Assembly: GCA_030867875.1 (NCBI GenBank)
Contig: JAOWCC010000750.1
Span: 1-64,000 of the forward strand
Reading direction: 5' to 3'
DNA: 64,000 nucleotides
Source: Actinernus sp. WN-2022
Lineage: Eukaryota > Cnidaria > Anthozoa > Actiniaria > Actinernidae
Shown here: one piece after another, positions 52,814 to 64,000 of the stretch
Layout of the letters: each line of letters opens with the position of its first letter
How positions within the stretch are numbered: position 1 is the first letter of the stretch
Notes under the pieces: model-generated
The model's input: only the letters and a program-made list of their open reading frames with translations
Told to the model about the DNA's origin: nothing
Databases searched by the model: none
Made by a program: the position numbers and the translations under genes

Positions 52814-55800
52814 TGGTGAATCAGGAATGATGAATCAGGAATCAGGAAGCAGGAATGATGAATCAGGAATGATGAATGATGAATCAGGAAGCAGGAATGA
52901 TGAATCAGGAATGATGAATGATGAATCAGGAATAATGAATCAGTAATGATGAATCAGGAATCAGGAATCAGGAATGATGAATCAGGAATCAGGAATCAGG
53001 AATGATGAATCAGGAATGATGAATGACGAATCAGGAATGATGAATGATGAATCAGGAATGATGAATGATGAATGATGAATCAGGAATCAGGAATGATGAA
53101 TCAGGAATAAGGAATGATGAATCAGGAATGATGAATGATGTATCAGGAATCAGGAATGATGAATCAGGAAAGAGGAATGACGAATCAGGAATCAGGAATG
53201 GTGAATCATGAATCAGGAATGATGAATCAGGAATCAGGAATAATGAAAAAGGAATCAGGAATGATGAATCAGGAATGATGAATCAGGAATGATGAATGAT
53301 GAATCGGGAATGATGAATCAGGAATCAGGAATCAGGAATGATGAATCAGGAATGATGAATGATGAATCAGGAATGATGAATGATGAATCAGGAATGATGA
53401 ATCAGGAATCAGGAATGATGAATGATGAATCAGGAATCAGCAATGATGAATCAAGAATCAGGAATGATGAATCAGGAATGAGGAATGATCAATCAGGAAT
53501 GAGGAATGATCAATCAGGAATCAGGAATGATGAATCAGGAATGAGGAATGATCAATCAGGAATGATGAATGATCAATCAGGAATCAGGAATGATGAATCA
53601 GGAATCAGGAATGATGAATCAGGAATGATGAATGCTGTATCAGGAATCAGGAATGATGAATCAGGAAAGAGGAATGACGAATCAGGAATCAGGAATGGTG
53701 AATCATGAATCAGGAATCAGGAATAATGAAACAGGAATCAGGAATGATGAATCAGGAATGATGCATCAGGAATGATGAATCAGCAATCAGGAATGATGAA
53801 TCAGGAATCAGCAATGATCAATCAGGAATGATGAATGATGAATCAGGAATGATGAATCAGGAATCAGGAATGATGAATGACGAATCAGGAATCAGCAATG
53901 ATGAATCAGGAATCAGGAATGATGAATCAGGAATGATGAATCAGGAATCAGGAATCAGGAGTGATTAATCAGGAATCAGGAATGATGAATCAGGAATCAG
54001 GAATGATGAATCAGGAATCAGGAATGATGAATCAGGAAAGAGGAATGATGAATCAGGAATCAGGAATGGTGAATCATGAATCAGGAATGATGAATCAGGA
54101 ATCAGGAATGATGAATCAGGAATCAGGAATGATGAATCAGGAATCAGGAATGATGAATCAGGAATCATGAATGATGAATCAGGAATCAGGAATGATGAAT
54201 CAGGAATGGTGAATCAGGAATGATGAATCAGGAATCAGGAAGCAGGAATGATGAATCAGGAATGATGAATGATGAATCAGGAAGCAGGAATGATGAATCA
54301 GGAATGATGAATGATGAATCAGGAATAATGAATCAGTAATGATGAATCAGGAATCAGGAATCAGGAATGATGAATCAGGAATCAGGAATCAGGAATGATG
54401 AATCAGGAATGATGAATGACGAATCAGGAATGATGAATGATGAATCAGGAATGATGAATGATGAATGATGAATCAGGAATCAGGAATGATGAATCAGGAA
54501 TAAGGAATGATGAATCAGGAATGATGAATGATGTATCAGGAATCAGGAATGATGAATCAGGAAAGAGGAATGACGAATCAGGAATCAGGAATGGTGAATC
54601 ATGAATCAGGAATGATGAATCAGGAATCAGGAATAATGAAAAAGGAATCAGGAATGATGAATCAGGAATGATGAATCAGGAATGATGAATGATGAATCGG
54701 GAATGATGAATCAGGAATCAGGAATCAGGAATGATGAATCAGGAATGATGAATGATGAATCAGGAATGATGAATGATGAATCAGGAATGATGAATCAGGA
54801 ATCAGGAATGATGAATGATGAATCAGGAATCAGCAATGATGAATCAAGAATCAGGAATGATGAATCAGGAATGAGGAATGATCAACCAGGAATCAGGAAT
54901 GATGAATCAGGAATGAGGAATGATGAATCAGGAATGATGAATGATGAATCAGGAATCAGGAATCAGGAATGATGAATCAGGAATGATGAATGATGAATGA
55001 TGAATCGGGAATGATGAATCAGGAATCAGGAATCAGGAATGATGAATCAGGAATCAGGAATGATGAATGATGAATCAGGAATCAGGAATGATGAATCAGG
55101 AATAATGAATGATGAATCAGGAATGATGAATGATGAGTCAGGAATCAGGAATGATGAATCAGGAATGATGAATGATGAATCAGGAATGATGAATGATGAA
55201 TCAGGAATCAGCAATGATGAATCAGGAATGATGAATGATGAATCAGGAATCAGCAATGATGAATCAGGAATGATGAATGATGAATCAGGAATGTTGAATA
55301 ACGAATCAGGAATGATGAATCAGGAATCAGGAATGATGAATGATGAATCAGGAATCAGCAAATATGAATCAGGAATCAGGAATGATGAATCAGGAATGAT
55401 GAATGATGAATCAGGATTGATGAATCAGGAATGATGAATCAGGAATCAGGAATCAGGAGTGATTAATCAGGAATCAGGAATGATGAATCAGGAATGAGGA
55501 ATGATGAATCAGGAATGAGGAATGATCAATCAGGAATGAGGAATGATGAATCAGGAATGAGGAATGATGAATCAGGAATGAGGAATGATGAATCAGGAAT
55601 GATGAATGATGAATCAGGAATCAGGAATGATGAATCAGGAATCAGGAATGATGAATGATATATCAGGAATCAGGAATGATGAATCAGGAAAGAGGAATGA
55701 CGAATCAGGAATCAGGAATGGTGAATCATGAATCAGGAATCAGGAATAAGGAATGATGAATCAGGAATGATGAATGATGAGTCAGGAATCAGGAATGATG

Positions 55801-58800
55801 AATCAGGAATGATGAATCATGAATCAGGAATCAGGAATCAGGAGTGATTAATCAGGAATCAGGAATGATGAATCAGGAATCAGGAATGATGAATCAGGAA
55901 TGATGAATGATGAATCAGGAATGATGAATCAGGAATCAGGAATGATGAATTATGAATCAGGAATCAGCAATGATGAATCAGGAATCAGGAATGATGAATC
56001 AGGAATGATGAATGATGAATCAGGAATGATGAATGATGAATCAGGAATGATGAATTAGGAATTAGGAATCAGGAGTGATTAATCAGGAATCAGGAATGAT
56101 GAATCAAGAATCAGGAATGATGAATCAGGAATGAGGAATGATCAATCAGGAATGAGGAATGATCAATCAGGAATCAGGAATGATGAATCAGGAATGAGGA
56201 ATGATGAATCAGGAATGATGAATGATGAATCAGGAATCAGGAATCAGGAATGATGAATCAGGAATGATGAATGATGAATCGGGAATGATGAATCAGGAAT
56301 CAGGAATCAGGAATGATGAATCAGGAATCAGGAATGATGAATCAGGAATGATGAATGATGAATCAGGAATCAGGAATGATGAATCAGGAATGATGAATCA
56401 GGAATCAGGAATGATGAATGATGAATCAGGAATCAGCAATGATGAATCAGGAATCAGGAATGATGAATCAGGAATGATGAATGATGAATCAGGATTGATG
56501 AATCAGGAATGATGAATCAGGAATCAGGAATCAGGAGTGATTAATCAGGAATCAGGAATGATGAATCAAGAATCAGGAATGATGAATCAGGAATGAGGAA
56601 TGATCAATCAGGAATGAGGAATGATCAATCAGGAATCAGGAATGATGAATCAGGAATGAGGAATGATCAATCAGGAATGATGAATGATCAATCAGGAATC
56701 AGGAATGATGAATCAGGAATCAGGAATGATGAATCAGGAATGATGAATGCTGTATCAGGAATCAGGAATGATGAATCAGGAAAGAGGAATGACGAATCAG
56801 GAATCAGGAATGGTGAATCATGAATCAGGAATCAGGAATAATGAAACAGGAATCAGGAATGATGAATCAGGAATGATGCATCAGGAATGATGAATCAGCA
56901 ATCAGGAATGATGAATCAGGAATCAGCAATGATCAATCAGGAATGATGAATGATGAATCAGGAATGATGAATCAGGAATCAGGAATGATGAATGACGAAT
57001 CAGGAATCAGCAATGATGAATCAGGAATCAGGAATGATGAATCAGGAATGATGAATCAGGAATCAGGAATCAGGAATCAGGAGTGATTAATCAGGAATCA
57101 GGAATGATGAATCAGGAATCAGGAATGATGAATCAGGAATCAGGAATGATGAATCAGGAAAGAGGAATGATGAATCAGGAATCAGGAATGGTGAATCATG
57201 AATCAGGAATGATGAATCAGGAATCAGGAATGATGAATCAGGAATCAGGAATGATGAATCAGGAATCAGGAATGATGAATCAGGAATCATGAATGATGAA
57301 TCAGGAATCAGGAATGATGAATCAGGAATGGTGAATCAGGAATGATGAATCAGGAATCAGGAAGCAGGAATGATGAATCAGGAATGATGAATGATGAATC
57401 AGGAATAATGAATCAGTAATGATGAATCAGGAATCAGGAATCAGGAATGATGAATCAGGAATCAGGAATCAGGAATGATGAATCAGGAATGATGAATGAC
57501 GAATCAGGAATGATGAATGATGAATCAGGAATGATGAATGATGAATGATGAATCAGGAATCAGGAATGATGAATCAGGAATAAGGAATGATGAATCAGGA
57601 ATGATGAATGATGTATCAGGAATCAGGAATGATGAATCAGGAAAGAGGAATGACGAATCAGGAATCAGGAATGGTGAATCATGAATCAGGAATGATGAAT
57701 CAGGAATCAGGAATAATGAAAAAGGAATCAGGAATGATGAATCAGGAATGATGAATCAGGAATGATGAATGATGAATCGGGAATGATGAATCATGAATCA
57801 GGAATCAGGAATGATGAATCAGGAATGATGAATGATGAATCAGGAATAATGAATGATGAATCAGGAATGATGAATCAGGAATCAGGAATGATGAATGATG
57901 AATCAGGAATCAGCAATGATGAATCAGGAATCAGCAATGATGAATCAGGAATGATGAATGATGAATCAGGATTGATGAATCAGGAATGATGAATCAGGAA
58001 TCAGGAATCAGGAGTGATTAATCAGGAATCAGGAATGATGAATCAAGAATCAGGAATGATGAATCAGGAATGAGGAATGATCAATCAGGAATGAGGAATG
58101 ATCAATCAGGAATCAGGAATGATGAATCAGGAATGAGGAATGATCAATCAGGAATGATGAATGATCAATCAGGAATCAGGAATGATGAATCAGGAATCAG
58201 GAATGATGAATCAGGAATGATGAATGATGTATCAGGAATCAGGAATGATGAATCAGGAAAGAGGAATGACGAATCAGGAATCAGGAATGGTGAATCATGA
58301 ATCAGGAATCAGGAATAATGAAACAGGAATCAGGAATGATGAATCAGGAATGAGGAATGATCACTCAGGAATGATGAATGATCAATCAGGAATCAGGAAT
58401 GATGAATCAGGAATCAGGAATGATGAATCAGGAATGATGAATGCTGTATCAGGAATCAGGAATGATGAATCAGGAAAGAGGAATGACGAATCAGGAATCA
58501 GGAATGGTGAATCATGAATCAGGAATCAGGAATAATGAAACAGGAATCAGGAATGATGAATCAGGAATGATGCATCAGGAATGATGAATCAGCAATCAGG
58601 AATGATGAATCAGGAATCAGCAATGAGCAATCAGGAATGATGAATGATGAATCAGGAATGATGAATCAGGAATCAGGAATGATGAATCAGGAATCAGGAA
58701 TGATGAATCAGGAAAGAGGAATGATGAATCAGGAATCAGGAATGGTGAATCATGAATCAGGAATGATGAATCAGGAATCAGGAATGATGAATCAGGAATC

Positions 58801-61800
58801 AGGAATGATGAATCAGGAATCAGGAATGATGAATCAGGAATCATGAATGATGAATCAGGAATCAGGAATGATGAATCAGGAATGGTGAATCAGGAATGAT
58901 GAATCAGGAATCAGGAAGCAGGAATGATGAATCAGGAATGATGAATGATGAATCAGGAATAATGAATCAGTAATGATGAATCAGGAATCAGGAATCAGGA
59001 ATGATGAATCAGGAATCAGGAATCAGGAATGATGAATCAGGAATGATGAATGACGAATCAGGAATGATGAATGATGAATCAGGAATGATGAATGATGAAT
59101 GATGAATCAGGAATCAGGAATGATGAATCAGGAATAAGGAATGATGAATCAGGAATGATGAATGATGTATCAGGAATCAGGAATGATGAATCAGGAAAGA
59201 GGAATGACGAATCAGGAATCAGGAATGGTGAATCATGAATCAGGAATGATGAATCAGGAATCAGGAATAATGAAAAAGGAATCAGGAATGATGAATCAGG
59301 AATGATGAATCAGGAATGATGAATGATGAATCGGGAATGATGAATCAGGAATCAGGAATCAGGAATGATGAATCAGGAATGATGAATGATGAATCAGGAA
59401 TGATGAATGATGAATCAGGAATGATGAATCAGGAATCAGGAATGATGAATGATGAATCAGGAATCAGCAATGATGAATCAAGAATCAGGAATGATGAATC
59501 AGGAATGAGGAATGATCAACCAGGAATCAGGAATGATGAATCAGGAATGAGGAATGATGAATCAGGAATGATGAATGATGAATCAGGAATCAGGAATCAG
59601 GAATGATGAATCAGGAATGATGAATGATGAATGATGAATCGGGAATGATGAATCAGGAATCAGGAATCAGGAATGATGAATCAGGAATCAGGAATGATGA
59701 ATGATGAATCAGGAATCAGGAATGATGAATCAGGAATAAGGAATGATGAATCAGGAATGATGAATGATGAGTCAGGAATCAGGAATGATGAATCAGGAAT
59801 GATGAATGATGAATCAGGAATGATGAATGATGAATCAGGAATCAGCAATGATGAATCAGGAATGATGAATGATGAATCAGGAATCAGCAATGATGAATCA
59901 GGAATGATGAATGATGAATCAGGAATGATGAATAACGAATCAGGAATGATGAATCAGGAATCAGGAATGATGAATGATGAATCAGGAATCAGCAAATATG
60001 AATCAGGAATCAGGAATGATGAATCAGGAATGATGAATGATGAATCAGGATTGATGAATCAGGAATGATGAATCAGGAATCAGGAATCAGGAGTGATTAA
60101 TCAGGAATCAGGAATGATGAATCAGGAATGAGGAATGATGAATCAGGAATGAGGAATGATCAATCAGGAATGAGGAATGATGAATCAGGAATGAGGAATG
60201 ATGAATCAGGAATGAGGAATGATGAATCAGGAATGATGAATGATGAATCAGGAATCAGGAATGATGAATCAGGAATCAGGAATGATGAATGATATATCAG
60301 GAATCAGGAATGATGAATCAGGAAAGAGGAATGACGAATCAGGAATCAGGAATGGTGAATCATGAATCAGGAATCAGGAATAAGGAATGATGAATCAGGA
60401 ATGATGAATGATGAGTCAGGAATCAGGAATGATGAATCAGGAATGATGAATCATGAATCAGGAATCAGGAATCAGGAGTGATTAATCAGGAATCAGGAAT
60501 GATGAATCAGGAATCAGGAATGATGAATCAGGAATGATGAATGATGAATCAGGAATGATGAATCAGGAATCAGGAATGATGAATTATGAATCAGGAATCA
60601 GCAATGATGAATCAGGAATCAGGAATGATGAATCAGGAATGATGAATGATGAATCAGGAATGATGAATGATGAATCAGGAATGATGAATTAGGAATTAGG
60701 AATCAGGAGTGATTAATCAGGAATCAGGAATGATGAATCAAGAATCAGGAATGATGAATCAGGAATGAGGAATGATCAATCAGGAATGAGGAATGATCAA
60801 TCAGGAATCAGGAATGATGAATCAGGAATGAGGAATGATGAATCAGGAATGATGAATGATGAATCAGGAATCAGGAATCAGGAATGATGAATCAGGAATG
60901 ATGAATGATGAATCGGGAATGATGAATCAGGAATCAGGAATCAGGAATGATGAATCAGGAATCAGGAATGATGAATCAGGAATGATGAATGATGAATCAG
61001 GAATCAGGAATGATGAATCAGGAATGATGAATCAGGAATCAGGAATGATGAATGATGAATCAGGAATCAGCAATGATGAATCAGGAATCAGGAATGATGA
61101 ATCAGGAATGATGAATGATGAATCAGGATTGATGAATCAGGAATGATGAATCAGGAATCAGGAATCAGGAGTGATTAATCAGGAATCAGGAATGATGAAT
61201 CAAGAATCAGGAATGATGAATCAGGAATGAGGAATGATCAATCAGGAATGAGGAATGATCAATCAGGAATCAGGAATGATGAATCAGGAATGAGGAATGA
61301 TCAATCAGGAATGATGAATGATCAATCAGGAATCAGGAATGATGAATCAGGAATCAGGAATGATGAATCAGGAATGATGAATGCTGTATCAGGATTCAGG
61401 AATGATGAATCAGGAAAGAGGAATGACGAATCAGGAATCAGGAATGGTGAATCATGAATCAGGAATCAGGAATAATGAAACAGGAATCAGGAATGATGAA
61501 TCAGGAATGATGCATCAGGAATGATGAATCAGCAATCAGGAATGATGAATCAGGAATCAGCAATGATCAATCAGGAATGATGAATGATGAATCAGGAATG
61601 ATGAATCAGGAATCAGGAATGATGAATGACGAATCAGGAATCAGCAATGATGAATCAGGAATCAGGAATGATGAATCAGGAATGATGAATCAGGAATCAG
61701 GAATCAGGAATCAGGAGTGATTAATCAGGAATCAGGAATGATGAATCAGGAATCAGGAATGATGAATCAGGAATCAGGAATGATGAATCAGGAAAGAGGA

Positions 61801-62930
61801 ATGATGAATCAGGAATCAGGAATGGTGAATCATGAATCAGGAATGATGAATCAGGAATCAGGAATGATGAATCAGGAATCAGGAATGATGAATCAGGAAT
61901 CATGAATGATGAATCAGGAATCAGGAATGATGAATCAGGAATGGTGAATCAGGAATGATGAATCAGGAATCAGGAAGCAGGAATGATGAATCAGGAATGA
62001 TGAATGATGAATCAGGAATAATGAATCAGTAATGATGAATCAGGAATCAGGAATCAGGAATGATGAATCAGGAATCAGGAATCAGGAATGATGAATCAGG
62101 AATGATGAATGACGAATCAGGAATGATGAATGATGAATCAGGAATGATGAATGATGAATGATGAATCAGGAATCAGGAATGATGAATCAGGAATAAGGAA
62201 TGATGAATCAGGAATGATGAATGATGTATCAGGAATCAGGAATGATGAATCAGGAAAGAGGAATGACGAATCAGGAATCAGGAATGGTGAATCATGAATC
62301 AGGAATGATGAATCAGGAATCAGGAATAATGAAAAAGGAATCAGGAATGATGAATCAGGAATGATGAATCAGGAATGATGAATGATGAATCGGGAATGAT
62401 GAATCATGAATCAGGAATCAGGAATGATGAATCAGGAATGATGAATGATGAATCAGGAATAATGAATGATGAATCAGGAATGATGAATCAGGAATCAGGA
62501 ATGATGAATGATGAATCAGGAATCAGCAATGATGAATCAGGAATCAGGAATGATGAATCAGGAATGATGAATGATGAATCAGGATTGATGAATCAGGAAT
62601 GATGAATCAGGAATCAGGAATCAGGAGTGATTAATCAGGAATCAGGAATGATGAATCAAGAATCAGGAATGATGAATCAGGAATGAGGAATGATCAATCA
62701 GGAATGAGGAATGATCAATCAGGAATCAGGAATGATGAATCAGGAATGAGGAATGATCAATCAGGAATGATGAATGATCAATCAGGAATCAGGAATGATG
62801 AATCAGGAATCAGGAATGATGAATCAGGAATGATGAATGATGTATCAGGAATCAGGAATGATGAATCAGGAAAGAGGAATGACGAATCAGGAATCAGGAA
62901 TGGTGAATCATGAATCAGGAATCAGGAATA
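50174..62930. repeat. 4.5-4.6-kb tandem higher-order repeat, two full copies and most of a third
   Basis: The same marker starts copies at 50174, 54682 and 59316, so the periods are 4508 and 4634 bases (644 and 662 units). Internal markers keep pace: 50531, 55039 and 59673; 51714, 56222 and 60856; 52085, 56593 and 61227. From the second to the third copy the offset is 4634 up to 57083/61717, then 4613 at 57762/62375 and 58070/62683, a loss of exactly three units. The third copy stops matching near 62930 and continues as a copy of 32.6-33.7 kb. The first copy contains the chimeric block at 53289. The stretch 57762-59900 in turn matches 24261-26400 at an offset of 33500. Confidence 0.8.
53289..53708. 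repeat. Chimeric block formed by unequal exchange
   Basis: The left 200 or so bases match the start of the block at 54682 (same units up to GAATCAAGAATCAGG and GAATGAGGAATGATC). From about 53490 it instead follows the block at 52085, with repeated GATCAATCAGG units and GCTGTATCAGG. The two parents meet inside a shared stretch around GAATGAGGAATGATCAA, where the 54682 parent reads CAACCAGG and this block reads CAATCAGG. This is what out-of-register recombination between two copies would leave. It removes the intermediate markers and shortens the surrounding repeat. Confidence 0.75.
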
Positions 62931-64000
62931 ATGAAACAGGAATCAGGAATGATGAATCAGGAATGATGCATCAGGAATGATGAATCAGCAATCAGGAATG
63001 ATGAATCAGGAATCAGCAATGATCAATCAGGAATGATGAATGATGAATCAGGAATGATGAATCAGGAATCAGGAATGATGAATGACGAATCAGGAATCAG
63101 CAATGATGAATCAGGAATCAGGAATGATGAATCAGGAATGATGAATCAGCAATCAGGAATCAGGAATCAGGAGTGATTAATCAGGAATCAGGAATGATGA
63201 ATCAGGAATCAGGAATGATGAATCAGGAATCAGGAATGATGAATCAGGAAAGAGGAATGATGAATCAGGAATCAGGAATGGTGAATCATGAATCAGGAAT
63301 GATGAATCAGGAATCAGGAATGATGAATCAGGAATCAGGAATGATGAATCAGGAATCAGGAATGATGAATCAGGAATCATGAATGATGAATCAGGAATCA
63401 GGAATGATGAATCAGGAATGGTGAATCAGGAATGATGAATCAGGAATCAGGAAGCAGGAATGATGAATCAGGAATGATGAATGATGAATCAGGAATAATG
63501 AATCAGTAATGATGAATCAGGAATCAGGAATCAGGAATGATGAATCAGGAATCAGGAATCAGGAATGATGAATCAGGAATGATGAATGACGAATCAGGAA
63601 TGATGAATGATGAATCAGGAATGATGAATGATGAATGATGAATCAGGAATCAGGAATGATGAATCAGGAATAAGGAATGATGAATCAGGAATGATGAATG
63701 ATGTATCAGGAATCAGGAATGATGAATCAGGAAAGAGGAATGACGAATCAGGAATCAGGAATGGTGAATCATGAATCAGGAATGATGAATCAGGAATCAG
63801 GAATAATGAAACAGGAATCAGGAATGATGAATCAGGAATGATGCATCAGGAATGATGAATCAGCAATCAGGAATGATGAATCAGGAATCAGGAATGATGA
63901 ATCAGGAATCAGCAATGATCAATCAGGAATGATGAATGATGAATCAGGAATCAGCAATGATGAATCAGGAATCAGGAATGATGAATCAGGAATGATGAAT

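Larger units (their letters stand above)
8918..64000. repeat. 7-bp satellite array (GAATCAG / GAATGAT units), about 55 kb
   Basis: The whole of this stretch is built from 7-base units starting GAAT or a one-base variant of it. GAATCAG and GAATGAT dominate. Rarer units include GAATGAG, GAATGAC, GAATCAT, GAATCAA, GAATAAG, GAATAAT, GAATTAG, GAATTAT, GAATGGT, GAAAGAG, GAAACAG, GAAGCAG, GAGTGAT, TAATCAG, CAATGAT and CAATCAG. The top strand is purine-rich and poor in C, because C occurs almost only in CAG, CAA or CAT. The array continues past base 64000, which cuts a unit after GAAT. The order of rare units is not random and defines the higher-order repeats listed separately. There is no unique sequence longer than about 15 bases anywhere in it. 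I do not recognise the family. Confidence 0.97.

Noticed and set aside
8918..64000. Telomere array, because TCAGG (the beetle-type telomere pentamer) is abundant
   Set aside because: TCAGG occurs only within the 7-base unit and never as tandem pentamers. No TTAGGG, TTTAGGG or TTAGG tandem run is present.
8918..64000. Cyanobacterial short tandem heptanucleotide repeats
   Set aside because: Heptamer repeats are known there, but as short intergenic tracts. A 55-kb gene-free array with nested higher-order repeats, next to an 88-bp satellite, fits a eukaryotic chromosome.

Overview
This window contains no gene that I can support. It is satellite DNA from end to end: two unrelated tandem-repeat arrays meeting at one sharp junction. 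That points to a eukaryotic heterochromatic region (pericentromeric, subtelomeric or B-chromosome-like), probably from a long-read assembly. The lineage cannot be named from the sequence alone. There is no canonical telomere repeat, no recognisable CENP-B box, no transposon, and no tRNA or rRNA gene.

Region 1 (1-8917) is an array of an 88-bp, about 40% GC monomer with 101 full copies (1-8885) and a collapsed remnant at its right edge. Copies differ at a few recurrent sites. Combinations of these variants recur in the same order at distant places, so the array has grown by block duplication as well as by monomer-by-monomer exchange.

Region 2 (8918-64000, continuing past the window) is an array of a 7-bp unit. 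The two main forms are GAATCAG and GAATGAT, with about twenty rarer variants. The order of variants is a barcode that shows nested duplications at 539 bp, 1.38-1.40 kb, 1.48 kb, 3.17 kb, 4.26 kb, 4.5-4.6 kb and 6.85 kb, plus a 9.4-kb segment repeated about 28.96 kb downstream. The 7-bp phase is unbroken from 8918 to about 23200 and again from about 41162 to 64000. Every phase-breaking indel I found lies between these points, together with a foreign G-rich insertion at 40974-40988. That central tract is the main oddity: it is either a different evolutionary domain or a stretch of weaker assembly.

The many short open frames on both strands (peptides such as ESGMMND or FLIPDSS repeated) are a by-product of the repeat: three 7-bp units make seven codons. 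None is annotated as a coding sequence. Recurrent short sites inside the heptamer array, such as the palindrome TGATTAATCA and the bZIP-type site TGAGTCA, are noted as sequence facts without a claimed function.
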